A DNA stretch of 64,000 nucleotides from Acidobacteriaceae bacterium (lineage in GTDB: Bacteria; Acidobacteriota; Terriglobia; Bryobacterales; Bryobacteraceae), in the NCBI GenBank assembly GCA_019240475.1, contig JAFAYI010000029.1, forward strand, positions 310,001-374,000, in the 5' to 3' direction. Within the stretch, counting starts at the first letter, position 1. Each line of letters begins with the position of its first letter. Positions 25,291 through 34,705 of the stretch are shown piece after piece. The notes beneath the pieces were generated by a model. That model did not search any database and was not told where the DNA came from. It saw only the letters and a program-made list of their open reading frames with translations. Both the position numbers and the translations under genes were made by a program.

Positions 25291-25781
25291 GCCCAGTTCG
25301 AGCTGCGTTGGAACCAAATCGACATGTACGAGCGAACGTTGACGCTGCCGAAGAAATCCAAATCGAAGTACAAGAAGAAGAGCTGGATGTTGCCGCTCAA
25401 CGCGATCGCATACGGGATTCTGCAACGACGCCAAGCATCAGCTATACCGCGAAAAGACCACTTCGTTTTTGCGGAGTATCACGAAGGGCCAGAATATCTC
25501 TCGATCCCTGCCCACTGGTTTCCCCCAATGTCCAGGCTGCCGACTTGAAAGACTTCACGTGGCATTCACTCCGTCACGACTTCGCAAGCCAACTCGTCAT
25601 GCGCGGGGTGAACCTCAAGACGGTGCAAATGCTGATGTGTCCTTCCACGCTGAAGCAGACCGCGAAGTATGCGGACTTGGCACCTGATCATTTGCGCGAA
25701 GCCGACGACACGTTGGTTGCGCCAAAACCAAGTGCCATTAAAACTGCCAGTGATGTAATTGAGTTCCCGCTAAGTGCGTGA
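25288..25781 (+). pseudogene. Broken tyrosine recombinase (phage-type integrase), C-terminal remnant
   Basis: Reading plus-strand frames, ELRWNQIDMYERTLTLPKKS and KKSWMLPLNAIAYGIL are followed, after a one-base shift near the CCCCC run at about 25528, by DFTWHSLRHDFASQLVMRGV, LKTVQMLM and TAKYADLAPDHL. The HxLRH motif and the nucleophile Tyr (KYADL) are present. The first catalytic Arg region is lost with the 5' end, and the second conserved His is missing (LMCPST where LMGHSS is usual). The gene lies beside the tRNA, pointing toward it, as expected for an island integrase. It cannot encode an active enzyme. Confidence 0.85.
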
Positions 25782-25787
25782 TTTAAT

Positions 25788-25862
<75 letters not shown>

Positions 25863-25871
25863 GCATGCGCT

Positions 25872-25900
25872 TGTATTACGTCCCGGCGGGCCGTAATACA
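25872..25900. other. Hairpin upstream of tRNA-Asn
   Basis: TGTATTACG (25872-25880) and CGTAATACA (25892-25900) pair perfectly; the inner CCC/GGG could add three pairs. There is no T-run on either side, so a terminator is not certain; it could be a protein-binding site near the tRNA promoter. The stretch from here to 26028 shows no gene. Confidence 0.5.
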
Positions 25901-26028
25901 GCCACACCCATTACACCATAGCTAGCTTCGTAGTCCCACATCTGCGTTCCGAATGTTACGCTGAGACTCGATGGAGCCAAGGCGTAGTCGCACACCTGTT
26001 TCATTCCGCCGCACTCCGCCGCCTTGCA

Positions 26029-26784
26029 ATGCCACTGGACGTTGACCGGCTCCGCGCCCTGCGCCCCGAAAATCAGATCCATTATTTCCCGACTGTCGGC
26101 TCTACCATGACCGAAGCAGCGCGGCTTGCCGCTGTAAACGCCCCGCACGGCACTCTCGTTATCGCGGAGGAGCAGACCGCCGGTATCGGACGGCTCGGCC
26201 GCTCCTGGCATTCCGAACCGGAAGCGGGCATATACTGCTCGATTCTTCTGCGCCTTCCGCTCTCGGCCGCCAATTTGCCGATAGCCAGCCTCTTGCTCGG
26301 GCTCGCAACGGCGGAGGCCATTCAGCAATCAACCCAATTGGTTTGCGATCTTCGCTGGCCTAATGATGTTCTTATCCGCGACCGAAAGGTCGCCGGAATT
26401 CTGACCCATCTGGTGGACCTGTGCGTGGTCGCGGGAATCGGAATCAACGTCAATCACGCCGCCTTGCCCGCCGGCCTGCGCACGCCCGCAACATCACTCC
26501 GTCTTGAAAGCGGAGGCCGCGCGCAATCCCGGGAACATGTCGTGGCGAGCCTGCTTGCCTCCCTCGACGCTTTCTGTTCGATGCTCGTTAGCCAAAGCGC
26601 CTCCAGCATTCTGAGAGCCTTCACGCGCGCCTCCAGCTATGCGATGCACAGGCGTGTAGTCGTCGAGGAGAGCGGGGCAAAGGGAATAACCGCGGGACTC
26701 GACGAAAACGGATTTCTTCTGCTCCATACGGATGGCGGCCGAATCGAGCGCCTCGCAACGGGCGGCATCCGGCCCGACAATTAA
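26029..26784 (+). CDS. birA: Biotin--[acetyl-CoA-carboxylase] ligase
   Basis: The 251-aa enzyme activates biotin with ATP and attaches it to the carrier protein of biotin carboxylases. Motifs are VGSTMTEAARLA, the biotinyl-AMP loop EEQTAGIGRLGRSWHSE, DLRWPNDVLIRDRKVAGIL and VVAGIGINVNH. A C-terminal SH3-like cap follows (GLDENGFLLLHTDGG). There is no N-terminal helix-turn-helix, so it is a monofunctional (class I) ligase that should not repress the biotin operon. The downstream hypothetical gene starts 7 bp after the stop, and an MFS transporter follows: probably one operon. Confidence 0.94.
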   Translation: MPLDVDRLRALRPENQIHYFPTVGSTMTEAARLAAVNAPHGTLVIAEEQTAGIGRLGRSWHSEPEAGIYCSILLRLPLSAANLPIASLLLGLATAEAIQQSTQLVCDLRWPNDVLIRDRKVAGILTHLVDLCVVAGIGINVNHAALPAGLRTPATSLRLESGGRAQSREHVVASLLASLDAFCSMLVSQSASSILRAFTRASSYAMHRRVVVEESGAKGITAGLDENGFLLLHTDGGRIERLATGGIRPDN

Positions 26785-26791
26785 TAGCACC

Positions 26792-27502
26792 ATGAGCACG
26801 GCCTCCGATTCGCACGCTTCCGCCGAGACCGAGTGGAGCGGCAATTACTTCAACTACTTCACCGAAATCGAGGATCGCTTTCAACAAGCGCGAGGCGCCG
26901 GACTGTTTCTCCTGTCGCCGCTCGATTGGGCGCTGATTGAAAGCTGGAAGAACGCCTCCATCCCCCTGGACGCCGTTCTCAAAGGAATCGACAACGCTTT
27001 TGAGAAGTGGCGCAGCCGAAAACTGAAGCGCCGCTTCATCAACTCTCTCGCTTATTGCGCGCAGGCGGTCATGGAGGCGGCTGAACGGCTCCCCTCTCGC
27101 GCGGCGGGGAAAACGCCATCTTCGCCACCCTTCGCTGCCGATGAGCTTCGCTTGCACCTCGAGAAAAATGCCCTGTCGTTGCGGCAAAGGCCCGAATCTC
27201 TGTTTCAGGAGATTGCTTCCTCGCTTGAAGCGCTCGCCGCGAAGGCGGCAGACCAGCTTCAGGATCTCGAAGCCCTCGAACGCCGCCTTACAGCTCTTGA
27301 AGAAAAGATGGTGGCCGCCCTTCGCGCCTTATCCTCGGATTCCGATCTCTACACCATGCGCGCGAACTTAGATCGCGAGCTACGGCCCTACCGGTCGAAG
27401 ATGAGCGCGGAACAGATTTCCATGTTGGAGCGCCGCTACTTGGATACGGCTCTGCTGGAAGCCGCAAAACTGCCTCGCTTAAGCCTGTTCTATCTGCACT
27501 GA
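26792..27502 (+). CDS. Conserved-looking hypothetical protein, helical with coiled coil
   Basis: From ATG 26792 the protein is 236 aa. It starts polar, then has NYFNYFTEIEDRFQQARGAG and FLLSPLDWALIESWKNASIP, followed by VLKGIDNAFEKWRSRKLKRRF. Residues 140-200 are rich in heptad-like Leu/Ala/Glu (LEALAAKAADQLQDLEALER) and should form a coiled coil. No membrane segment or signal is seen. The first segment, with a domain that reads like a winged-helix-type pattern (LDAVLKGIDNAF), is the best conserved-looking part. It is tightly packed between birA and the MFS gene. I do not recognise a family with a known function. Confidence 0.8.
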   Translation: MSTASDSHASAETEWSGNYFNYFTEIEDRFQQARGAGLFLLSPLDWALIESWKNASIPLDAVLKGIDNAFEKWRSRKLKRRFINSLAYCAQAVMEAAERLPSRAAGKTPSSPPFAADELRLHLEKNALSLRQRPESLFQEIASSLEALAAKAADQLQDLEALERRLTALEEKMVAALRALSSDSDLYTMRANLDRELRPYRSKMSAEQISMLERRYLDTALLEAAKLPRLSLFYLH

Positions 27503-27512
27503 CTCTGATAGA

Positions 27513-28799
27513 GTGTGGCCAACAGTGGAGACCACAGCGCTCAGGCCCAAGCCTCTTCATTGGATCGGCCTAATGCTGCTGGTCGTCTCCGTCTGTATTA
27601 ACTATGTAGATCGAGGCAACCTAGGCGTCGCCGCTCACAGCATCGAGGGCGATCTTCATTTTCGACCCGAGTATCTCGGCCTCCTGCTCGGCGGTTTCTT
27701 CTGGACTTATTCGCTGTGTCAGATTGCCGCCGGCAGGATCATCGACCGCTGGAACGTGAACTGGGTCTACGCCTGCGGCTTCTTCATCTGGTCCGGGGCC
27801 ACAGGCCTCACCGGCCTCGCGAGCGCATTCTGGGTCCTCTTCTGTCTACGCCTCGTGCTCGGAGCTGGTGAATCGATCGCCTATCCAGCCTATTCCAAAA
27901 TAATCGCCGGGACGTTTCCCGAACAGCTTCGCGGAACGGCGAACGCGCTCATTGATGCCGGCTCCAAAGCCGGACCAGCTTTGGGCGTCCTGCTCGGCGT
28001 GAAGATCATGAACCGATTTTCGTGGCGTTACATGTTTGTCGCCATCGGCGCCGTCAGTCTATTGTGGCTCTTGCCCTGGTGCCTGATCGTACCCCGGCTA
28101 GCTGTCAGGCGGCTCGCCAGCATGTCCCGTCAAGCTCCTCCGCTTGCGGAAATCCTGATTCAGCGAAGATTTTGGGGCACTGTGTTGGGACTGTTCGGGG
28201 GAAATTACACCTGGTACCTTTTCTTGACTTGGCTTCCTTACTATTTGGAAAAGGAACGGCATTACACGCATGATCGTCTAGCGCTCATCGCTTCCCTGCC
28301 CTTTTGGGCAGTCGCCGCCTCGTCGATTTTCTTTGGCCTGCTTGCCGACGCCTTCATCCGCCGCGGCCGAGCGCCCGGAAAAGTGCGGCAGATATTCGTT
28401 TCCTGTGGTCTGTTAGGCTGCTGTTTCTTCCTGTTGCCTGCCGTGCTGGTTCGCGAACCGGCGGGCGCAAATGCACTCTTGGTACTGGCCTGCCTTTCCA
28501 TGGGAGCATTCTCATCCAACCATTGGGCCTTGACACAACACCTCGCCGGAGCCCAAGCTTCAGGTAAGTGGACCGGTGTTCAAAACTGCATGGGAAATTT
28601 CGCGGGCGTTATCGCTCCCTATGTAAGCGGATTGACCCTGCAGAGGATGCACTCTTTCCTGCCCGGTTTTACAATTGCCTGCGCGGTTCTATTAGTCGGC
28701 GTGTTCGGGTATTCGTTCGTGATCGGAACTCCCAATCAGATCGCCTGGCGAGCTTCCGTAGTCTTTCGAGAATCGGCGAAGCCTCTGCAAATATTTTGA
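27513..28799 (+). CDS. MFS transporter, anion:cation symporter (ACS)-like family
   Basis: This 428-aa protein has 12 hydrophobic segments and ACS-type marks: INYVDRGNLGVAAHSIEGDL in the first helix region, GRIIDRWNVNWVYACGFFIW in loop 2-3, GAGESIAYPAYSKIIAGTFP, and RGTANALIDAGSKAGPALG. ACS members import sugar acids such as hexuronates and galactonate, or other organic anions, driven by protons or sodium. The start is GTG 27513, with a second GTG at 27525 as an alternative; neither has a strong ribosome site. It is the last gene of the birA operon and ends before a strong hairpin. Confidence 0.88.
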   Translation: MWPTVETTALRPKPLHWIGLMLLVVSVCINYVDRGNLGVAAHSIEGDLHFRPEYLGLLLGGFFWTYSLCQIAAGRIIDRWNVNWVYACGFFIWSGATGLTGLASAFWVLFCLRLVLGAGESIAYPAYSKIIAGTFPEQLRGTANALIDAGSKAGPALGVLLGVKIMNRFSWRYMFVAIGAVSLLWLLPWCLIVPRLAVRRLASMSRQAPPLAEILIQRRFWGTVLGLFGGNYTWYLFLTWLPYYLEKERHYTHDRLALIASLPFWAVAASSIFFGLLADAFIRRGRAPGKVRQIFVSCGLLGCCFFLLPAVLVREPAGANALLVLACLSMGAFSSNHWALTQHLAGAQASGKWTGVQNCMGNFAGVIAPYVSGLTLQRMHSFLPGFTIACAVLLVGVFGYSFVIGTPNQIAWRASVVFRESAKPLQIF

Positions 28800-28944
28800 C
28801 GGGCGGTACGTAATTTATTGAGAAGCTCTCCGTCCAATAACACAAGGCGGATCCGAACACATCAACCAAGCTAGGTCCTCGGTCCGTTTTGCAGAGGGCC
28901 GGGGCTATCGAGTTGGCGCACGCTGCTATGCGGCCGGTGCGCCC

Positions 28945-28978
28945 CCCGGTGGGTATCTTCCTCCGAGTACCCACCGGG
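28945..28978. terminator. Strong hairpin between convergent genes
   Basis: CCCGGTGGGTA (28945-28955) and TACCCACCGGG (28968-28978) form a perfect 11-bp stem with a 12-base loop, between the stop of the MFS gene (28799) and the stop of the methyltransferase gene (28984). It lacks a clear T-run, so termination may be partial or two-way. Confidence 0.55.
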
Positions 28979-28983
28979 CTTGC

Positions 28984-29646
28984 TCATGCGCCGTTCTTTC
29001 TGGCAACGAATGAAATCCGGAAGGCCGGCCTGTGCGCGCGCACACTAGCGGATTGGATACCCGCCTTTCGGCCCAACTCGGCTAGTTCATGGCGGCGGAA
29101 CGAAGCTCTCACGGAGATTACGCCGTCGTGAACCGTGACTCGCCGCCAGCCGAACAGATGCTTCGTCGCGGGCAAAAACAAATAGGGCAGAATGTGTCGT
29201 TCCAAGTCGCACATGACGACTCCACGCCGCGCCACCGAATAGAAGCTTCGCAGCAATTCAATCACTCGCGCGTCCTCAAAGTGATGCAGAAACAGCGAGG
29301 AGAAAACGTAATCGAAACTTCCCGGCAAGAAGGGCAGTCCGAATGCATCCCCCAGCACCTTCGGATACGGCGCGTTCTCCAGATTGGTTACATTGCAATC
29401 GAGGCTCGTCACGCGTGCTCCGGGAAACTCTTGCTGAATCCGCCGCGCCGCGTCGCCGGATGCGGACCCCACGTCCAGAAGCGTGAACGATTCGTCGCGT
29501 CCCGCTACCGCGCCCAACGCCTTTCGAATCACGGAGTGCCCGCCGAACCGGGCGTTGATCCGCACCAGATCGGCCAGGTTCTCGCGCGCTTCCGGCGGCG
29601 GAAGATGATCCATCAATTCGGGCTCGATAAGACGTTTGGAAAACAC
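28984..29646 (-). CDS. SAM-dependent class I methyltransferase
   Basis: The 220-aa protein has SAM-binding motif I LLDVGSASGDAARRI, motif II-like VTSLDCNVTNL, then PFLPGSFDYVFSSLFLHHF (motif IV/post-motif), the core of Methyltransf_11/25 enzymes. The N-terminal ELMDHLPPPEARENLADLVR and INARFGGH resemble small methyltransferases often found beside type III polyketide synthase or isoprenoid-modifying genes; none is present here. GTG 29646 is the first possible start. It is divergent from the fucosidase gene (67 bp). The substrate is unknown. Confidence 0.85.
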   Translation of the reverse strand: MFSKRLIEPELMDHLPPPEARENLADLVRINARFGGHSVIRKALGAVAGRDESFTLLDVGSASGDAARRIQQEFPGARVTSLDCNVTNLENAPYPKVLGDAFGLPFLPGSFDYVFSSLFLHHFEDARVIELLRSFYSVARRGVVMCDLERHILPYLFLPATKHLFGWRRVTVHDGVISVRASFRRHELAELGRKAGIQSASVRAHRPAFRISFVARKNGA

Positions 29647-29713
29647 GCCGGGACTAAGGCTCCGGAACGCAAAACTCGATCATGGAAGTGGTACAAGAAA
29701 TGATGGCACACCC

Positions 29714-31051
29714 GTGAAAATTTCATCTCTCTCCAGGCGCGCCCTGCTCAAGTCCGCCGGGGCCGCCGCCGCCATCGCTCCGCTTCCTCTTCGCGCGCAG
29801 GATCACCTCCCCGCTTCCGATCCGGGGCCTTCCACTTCCACCATTGGCGACCGCGACCGCCGCATGCAGTGGTGGCACGAAGCCCGCTTTGGAATGTTTG
29901 TCCATTTCGGCCTCTACAGCGTTTTGGGCCGCCATGAATGGGCTATGGAAGAAGAAGGCATTCCGGTAGCCGAGTACCAGTTACTCGCACGGCAATTCAA
30001 TCCTGCGCCGCACGCGGCTCGCGCCTGGGCGAAACTGGCGAAGACGGCGGGCATGAAGTACATGGTAATGACCACCAAACACCATGAAGGCTTCTGCCTC
30101 TTCGACACCAAGCTGACCGATTATTGCGCTCCCAAACAAGCTGCCGGACGCGACCTAGTGGCCGAATACGTGGAGGCTGCGCGCTCGGAAGGCATGCGCT
30201 TCGGATTTTATTATTCGCTGATGGATTGGCATCATCCCGATGGCGCCCGGTGCCGTAATGACGAAGCGGCCCGCCGCCGTTTCGTCGACTACATCCACGG
30301 ACAGGTCCGCGAGCTCTGTTCGAACTACGGCAAAGTGGACGTTCTGTGGTACGACGTCAATTGGCCTCTGTCTCCCGAAGGCTGGGAATCCGTGAACATG
30401 AACAAGATGGTTCGCCAGCTTCAACCCGATATCCTGATCAATAATCGATCCGGAATACCTGAAGACTTCACCACTCCCGAACAGGAAATCCGCGCCGCTT
30501 CGACGCCTTGGGAGGCGTGCATGACGATGAACGATAGCTGGGGATATCAGCGCGCCGACGACAATTGGAAGTCGCCCAAGACCATCGTGCGCAACCTGCT
30601 CTCGTGCACCCGCGACCAGGGCAACTATCTGCTTAATATCGGTCCGCGGCCCGACGGCTCGATTCCCGACCCATCGATCGAAATACTTACTTCGGTTGGA
30701 AAATGGATGGACTCTTACAGCGATCTGATCCACCGCGCCGATCGCTGCCAGGTCGGGCGTTCCGAATTTGCGGATTTCACGCGCCGCGGAAACACGTTGT
30801 TTATTCACGCCTACTTCTGGCCTGGAGACACGCTGGCTATTGGCGGTCTCGAGCAAAAGGTTCTCTCCGCCAAAATGTTCGCGACCGGCGAACCGGTTCA
30901 ATTCATCCAGGAGCCGTTCCGCGTCCGCTTCATCGGGCTGCAAACTACCGCTCCCGATCCCATCGCGAGAGTACTGGCGGTCGAGTGCGACGGCGAACCC
31001 ACGCAAAATCAGATGGCGATTCGGATCGGTCGCAAGCGTGAAGGCGTCTAG
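29714..31051 (+). CDS. Alpha-L-fucosidase, glycoside hydrolase family 29, Tat-exported
   Basis: The protein (445 aa from GTG 29714) starts with a twin-arginine signal, SRRALLKSAGAAAAIAPLPL ending around AQ. The GH29 catalytic barrel follows: RFGMFVHFGLYSVLGRHEW, KYMVMTTKHHEGFCLFDTK, FGFYYSLMDWHHPDG and VDVLWYDVNWP, whose Asp is at the position of the catalytic nucleophile. NDSWGY and LLNIGPRPDGSIPD complete the set. It should remove alpha-L-fucose from glycans in the periplasm or outside. In-frame sequence extends upstream to 29636, but the signal peptide supports the GTG. No ribosome site is obvious. Confidence 0.92.
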   Translation: MKISSLSRRALLKSAGAAAAIAPLPLRAQDHLPASDPGPSTSTIGDRDRRMQWWHEARFGMFVHFGLYSVLGRHEWAMEEEGIPVAEYQLLARQFNPAPHAARAWAKLAKTAGMKYMVMTTKHHEGFCLFDTKLTDYCAPKQAAGRDLVAEYVEAARSEGMRFGFYYSLMDWHHPDGARCRNDEAARRRFVDYIHGQVRELCSNYGKVDVLWYDVNWPLSPEGWESVNMNKMVRQLQPDILINNRSGIPEDFTTPEQEIRAASTPWEACMTMNDSWGYQRADDNWKSPKTIVRNLLSCTRDQGNYLLNIGPRPDGSIPDPSIEILTSVGKWMDSYSDLIHRADRCQVGRSEFADFTRRGNTLFIHAYFWPGDTLAIGGLEQKVLSAKMFATGEPVQFIQEPFRVRFIGLQTTAPDPIARVLAVECDGEPTQNQMAIRIGRKREGV

Positions 31052-31105
31052 CCGCGCCTCCTCGGAACGTCTCGCCAACCGGTTTGCACGATAATAAAGA
31101 AGATC

Positions 31106-31996
31106 ATGAGTAGTGCACCACAGCAGCCAACCTATATCATCCCGCCGCCTTCCAGTCCGAATTGGAAAATACCCGTGCTGGTCGGTGTTCTCGTCCTGCT
31201 TGCTGCGACAAATATTTTTCTGTTTGTCCAACTCGAACATCTCCGAACCGACAACAAGAACGAGATGGCCAAGCTGACGAACGACCTCAACACTGCGATG
31301 GAGAAGATGCGTATCGATTCTAACGAACAAGTTCAGCGCTCCCGTCGCAGCGTCGAAGACTTGCAGAAACGTCTGGCCGAACAACGCCACGCCGCCGATC
31401 AGGCCGTGGGACAAGCTAAGGTCGACGCCCAACGCCGCGTCGACGTGCTGCAACAACGCGTCGCCGAAGAACAAGCCGCGCAGCAACAAGCCATCAGCGC
31501 CGTGAAGCAGACCGCCGATACAGCCACCACGCAACTGCAGAGCGTTTCAGCCGACGTCGGCACCGTCAAGACGGACGTCCAGAATACGAAGTCGCAATTG
31601 CAGCAAACCATCGATAACTTGAAGCGCGCAACGGGCGAGCTGGACAGCCACGCGAGCCTAATCGCGACGAATGGGAAAGAACTGGAGGCGCTCAAAGAAC
31701 TCGGCGAGCGAAACTATTCGCAGTTCACCATTTCAAAATCGAAGAAAGCCACCCGGGTGGCGGACGTCATGGTCGAATTGAAGAAGGCCGACGTAAAACA
31801 TAATCGGTTTACAATTCAGATTACGGTCGACGACAAGATGGTTGAGAAGAAAGACCGCACCATCAACGAGCCGATTCAGTTCTATACTTCGAAGGCTCAT
31901 CAGCCCGACGAGATTGTCGTGAACGAGGTTCGAAAAGACACAATTGTAGGTTATCTGGCGAGCCCCAAGGTCCAGACCGCCAGAGCGGGGACCTAG
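31106..31996 (+). CDS. Single-TM protein with long coiled coil
   Basis: The 296-aa protein has a Pro-rich cytoplasmic N-terminus (residues 1-19), one membrane segment (WKIPVLVGVLVLLAATNIFLF, about 20-40) and then roughly 160 residues of heptad-rich, Gln/Ala/Glu-rich coiled coil (about 45-205). A compact C-terminal domain follows (about 207-290; FTISKSKKATRVADVMVELK, FTIQITVDDKMVEKKDRTIN). The C-terminal beta-type domain is probably periplasmic. Architecture suggests an envelope spacer or scaffold, with no known function assigned. ATG 31106 is preceded by AAGAAGATC. The bacilliredoxin gene follows 16 bp downstream. Confidence 0.82.
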   Translation: MSSAPQQPTYIIPPPSSPNWKIPVLVGVLVLLAATNIFLFVQLEHLRTDNKNEMAKLTNDLNTAMEKMRIDSNEQVQRSRRSVEDLQKRLAEQRHAADQAVGQAKVDAQRRVDVLQQRVAEEQAAQQQAISAVKQTADTATTQLQSVSADVGTVKTDVQNTKSQLQQTIDNLKRATGELDSHASLIATNGKELEALKELGERNYSQFTISKSKKATRVADVMVELKKADVKHNRFTIQITVDDKMVEKKDRTINEPIQFYTSKAHQPDEIVVNEVRKDTIVGYLASPKVQTARAGT

Positions 31997-32012
31997 ATCA
32001 GGAACTTAAAAC

Positions 32013-32459
32013 ATGTTTTCTACTGCCATGCGATATCCCGAACAACTCATCGCCCGGATGCGGGAAGACTTGACGCAGTATGGCGTCGAGGAGACTAGGA
32101 CTCCCGAGGAGGTCAACCGCAAGCTTGCGCCAGGAAGCGGCACCGTTCTGATGGTGGTCAACTCGGTCTGCGGCTGCGCCGCCGGCAAGGCGCGGCCGGC
32201 CATCGGAATTGCGCTCCAGCATCATGTGCGGCCCGATGCGACCGCAACGGTGTTCGCCGGCGCAGACCTTGAAGCCGTCGCCCGCGTGCGCGAACTGTTA
32301 ACCGGCGTTCCGCCATCGTCGCCTTCTATCGCGCTTTTTCGCGATGGCAAGCCCGTCTTTGTGGTTCACCGTCACCAGATTGAGAGCCGCCAGGCGCCCG
32401 AGATCGCAAAGCTTCTGACCGAAGCCTTCGACCAGTACTGTGTTTCCGCTCGGCAGTAG
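32013..32459 (+). CDS. BrxA/BrxB-family bacilliredoxin
   Basis: The 148-aa protein matches the YphP/YqiW family: the N-terminal MRYPEQLIARMREDLTQYGV, the CGC active-site motif in VNSVCGCAAGKARP, and PSSPSIALFRDGKPVFVVHR near the C-terminus. In Bacillus these proteins remove bacillithiol from mixed disulfides on oxidised proteins. Whether this organism makes bacillithiol is not shown by the window. The length matches the family. It probably shares an operon with the upstream coiled-coil protein and ends directly against nadD of the opposite strand, with no spacer. Confidence 0.92.
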   Translation: MFSTAMRYPEQLIARMREDLTQYGVEETRTPEEVNRKLAPGSGTVLMVVNSVCGCAAGKARPAIGIALQHHVRPDATATVFAGADLEAVARVRELLTGVPPSSPSIALFRDGKPVFVVHRHQIESRQAPEIAKLLTEAFDQYCVSARQ

Positions 32460-33080
32460 TTACCGCGGCGAGGCGACGCAGTCCGAGCCGAACCCATAGA
32501 GCTTGTGTTCCTCGATGAACTGACGAACTTGCGCCGGCAACTCCGGCGTGGGTTCGCCCGCGGCGAGGCGCGCGCGAATCGTCGAGCTTGAAACGGGCAG
32601 CGCCAAGCCGTCGAGGCGGCGCACCCTCGCATTCCCCGGGACACGATAGTCCGCCCCCGGCCGCGAGACGACGATAAATTCGGTGAGCTCCACTACTTCG
32701 CGCCAGTCCTTCCAACTCTCCAGGTCTTCGAACGCGTCCGATCCAATAAGGAAAAATAACTGGTCGGAAGGCGATAGTTGTTGCCGGAATCGCCGCAGCG
32801 TATCGACCGTGTAGCTTTGGCCGACGCCCTCCTCCAACCGCGACACCTCAAAGCGCGGATAAGGAGCGCAAGCTATTTCCACCAGCCGCATGCGATCTTC
32901 ATACGGCGTCACTCCGGAAGGATCTTTGTGCGGCGGATTCGCGGCGGGAACGAAAATCACTCCGTCGAGGGAGAATGCGCGGAGCGCCTCTTGCGCGATG
33001 CGCAAGTGAGCTTCGTGGATAGGGTCGAATGTTCCCCCAAACAGGCAAATTCGCCGGCCTTCAGGCTTCCGCTCTGGCAT
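32460..33080 (-). CDS. nadD: Nicotinate-nucleotide adenylyltransferase
   Basis: The 206-aa enzyme converts nicotinate mononucleotide and ATP to deamido-NAD in NAD synthesis. Signatures are [18 protein letters not shown] with the nucleotidyltransferase Hxx[29 protein letters not shown], and [12 protein letters not shown] near the C-terminus. The start (ATG 33080) overlaps the 3' end of rnhA by 20 bp, so nadD is the last gene of a dus-rnhA-nadD operon. In many bacteria nadD is followed by rsfS; here no such gene follows. Confidence 0.95.
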   Translation of the reverse strand: MPERKPEGRRICLFGGTFDPIHEAHLRIAQEALRAFSLDGVIFVPAANPPHKDPSGVTPYEDRMRLVEIACAPYPRFEVSRLEEGVGQSYTVDTLRRFRQQLSPSDQLFFLIGSDAFEDLESWKDWREVVELTEFIVVSRPGADYRVPGNARVRRLDGLALPVSSSTIRARLAAGEPTPELPAQVRQFIEEHKLYGFGSDCVASPR

Positions 33081-33552
33081 GCAGTCGATACGGATCGCTC
33101 GCCGGATTCGGCTCGCTCGCGGTTTGCTCGTCGGCGGCGTGGCTCGCCAGCTCGTCGCAGCGATTATTATCCTCGTGCGACGCGTGTCCCTTGGTCCATT
33201 TCCAACGGGTCTCGTGCGTGTTTACCAAATCGTCCAGCGCGGTCCAAAGATCTCGATTGTTCACCGGCTGTTTATCTGCCTTTTTCCATCCGTTGCGTTT
33301 CCAGCCGTGAATCCATTTCGTGATCCCGCTCCGGAGATACTCCGAATCGGTCACGATCTCGACCGCGCAACTTTCCTTCAGCCGCTTCAGGCCCTCAATC
33401 GCCGCCGCCAGTTCCATGCGATTATTCGTCGTATGAGGGCTCGACCCGTATAGCTCCCGTTTGTAATCGCCATACCGTAAAATACAGGCCCAGCCTCCCG
33501 GCCCGGGATTGCCTTTGCAGGCGCCGTCGGTTATCAGTTGAACTTGTTTCAA
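33061..33552 (-). CDS. rnhA: Ribonuclease HI
   Basis: The 163-aa enzyme cuts the RNA strand of RNA-DNA hybrids. The four carboxylates of the active site are visible: Asp9 in [15 protein letters not shown], Glu in [10 protein letters not shown], Asp in [12 protein letters not shown], and Asp in [11 protein letters not shown]. The basic handle region [20 protein letters not shown] is present as in E. coli RNase HI. The start is TTG 33552, overlapping the dus stop (TTGA). The genome segment also has an RNase HII gene (50698-51504), so both types coexist. Confidence 0.95.
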   Translation of the reverse strand: MKQVQLITDGACKGNPGPGGWACILRYGDYKRELYGSSPHTTNNRMELAAAIEGLKRLKESCAVEIVTDSEYLRSGITKWIHGWKRNGWKKADKQPVNNRDLWTALDDLVNTHETRWKWTKGHASHEDNNRCDELASHAADEQTASEPNPASDPYRLHARAEA

Positions 33553-34601
33553 GCGACTTCAGCGCGCTCCTGCGCCGCGACGCCCGCGCCGAGTTGCTCG
33601 CTAAAGAATGCTTCCACGATGTCCAAAATCCGCCCGGCCTCCTGCGCTCGATAGATCTCCGTGCGCAGCTTCGAGCCGTTCCGCACTCCATGCGTGAAAT
33701 AGGTGGCGAACTGCTTCATCTTGCCAACGGCGTCCGCCTCCCCGTGCTCCTCCAGCATCAGATAGTACGTCTTCATCATGCGATACCGCTCGTGCTCCGG
33801 CGGTACGAAATAGGCGCCGGTCCGCAAGTATTCCTCGATCTGCCGGAAGATCCACGGATTGTATGAGGCCGTTCGCCCGATCATAATCGCATCGCACCCG
33901 GTCTCCCGATGCATGCGCAAGGCATCCTCCGGCGTGACGATGTCGCCGTTGCCGATGACGGGAATCTTCACCGCCGCTTTCACCTGCGCGATGCGAGCCC
34001 AGTCCGCGCGCCCACTATACCCCTGCTCGCGCGTGCGCGGGTGCAGGGCCACCGACGCCAGCCCGCAATCCTCCGCGATCCTCGCCATCTCCACCGCCAC
34101 CAGTTCGTGATCGTTCCACCCGGCGCGAAACTTGCAGGTCAGTGGAATCGAGATCGCTCCCCGCACTGTTCGCAAAATCTTCTCCACCAGCGGCAGGTCG
34201 CGCAACAGTCCCGAACCTCCGTTGCATTTCACCACCTTATTCACCGGGCATCCGAAATTGATATCGACGATATCGAAGCCCCGGTCCTCGCACACCTTGG
34301 CCGCTTCTGCCATCACCTCCGGATCGGAACCGAAAAGCTGGCAGGCAATGGGATGTTCCTCCGGTTCGAAATACAGGTACCGGAAATTGCGATTCGGTTT
34401 CTTGGCGCGCCGCGTGCTTACTACGCCGTGCGAGCTGGTGAATTCGGTCATCAACAGCCCACAGCCGCCCTGATTGCGGATCAACCGGCGGAACACTGTG
34501 TCGGTGACCCCCGCCATGGGCGCAAGCACCGTAGCAGGTTGAATAGGAATCGGCCCGACGCTATATGCGCCCGGGAAATCGAAGACACGGCAATGCATCA
34601 T
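33549..34601 (-). CDS. dusB: tRNA-dihydrouridine synthase (DusB type)
   Basis: The 350-aa flavoenzyme reduces uridines to dihydrouridine in tRNA. It has the FMN-binding barrel start [19 protein letters not shown], the catalytic Cys in [64 protein letters not shown] and [16 protein letters not shown]. The C-terminal helical domain is complete. The DusB label is given because most single bacterial Dus proteins of this form are DusB; subgroup is not certain. It leads the operon dus-rnhA-nadD, with 4-base and 20-base overlaps. Confidence 0.92.
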   Translation of the reverse strand: MMHCRVFDFPGAYSVGPIPIQPATVLAPMAGVTDTVFRRLIRNQGGCGLLMTEFTSSHGVVSTRRAKKPNRNFRYLYFEPEEHPIACQLFGSDPEVMAEAAKVCEDRGFDIVDINFGCPVNKVVKCNGGSGLLRDLPLVEKILRTVRGAISIPLTCKFRAGWNDHELVAVEMARIAEDCGLASVALHPRTREQGYSGRADWARIAQVKAAVKIPVIGNGDIVTPEDALRMHRETGCDAIMIGRTASYNPWIFRQIEEYLRTGAYFVPPEHERYRMMKTYYLMLEEHGEADAVGKMKQFATYFTHGVRNGSKLRTEIYRAQEAGRILDIVEAFFSEQLGAGVAAQERAEVA

Positions 34602-34705
34602 TGTGCAGATGTGGGGAAGCGAAACTACCCGAATGATCTTATTTTAACTGTCTGGCTCGAAACGTTCTTCTCTGTGGTAGCGTTTTCACATATAGGGACT
34701 CCGCC

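Noticed and set aside
24671..25781. Intact integrase or intact surface protein in the island
   Set aside because: Both reading frames need a frameshift and lack their beginnings or ends, so they are listed as pseudogenes.
25876..26328. 150-codon minus-strand frame upstream of tRNA-Asn
   Set aside because: Mostly antisense to birA; the free part (25876-26028) shows no domain or ribosome site.
30155..31534. 459-codon open frame on the minus strand
   Set aside because: It is antisense to the GH29 fucosidase and the coiled-coil protein, both with recognisable motifs; no domain in the product.
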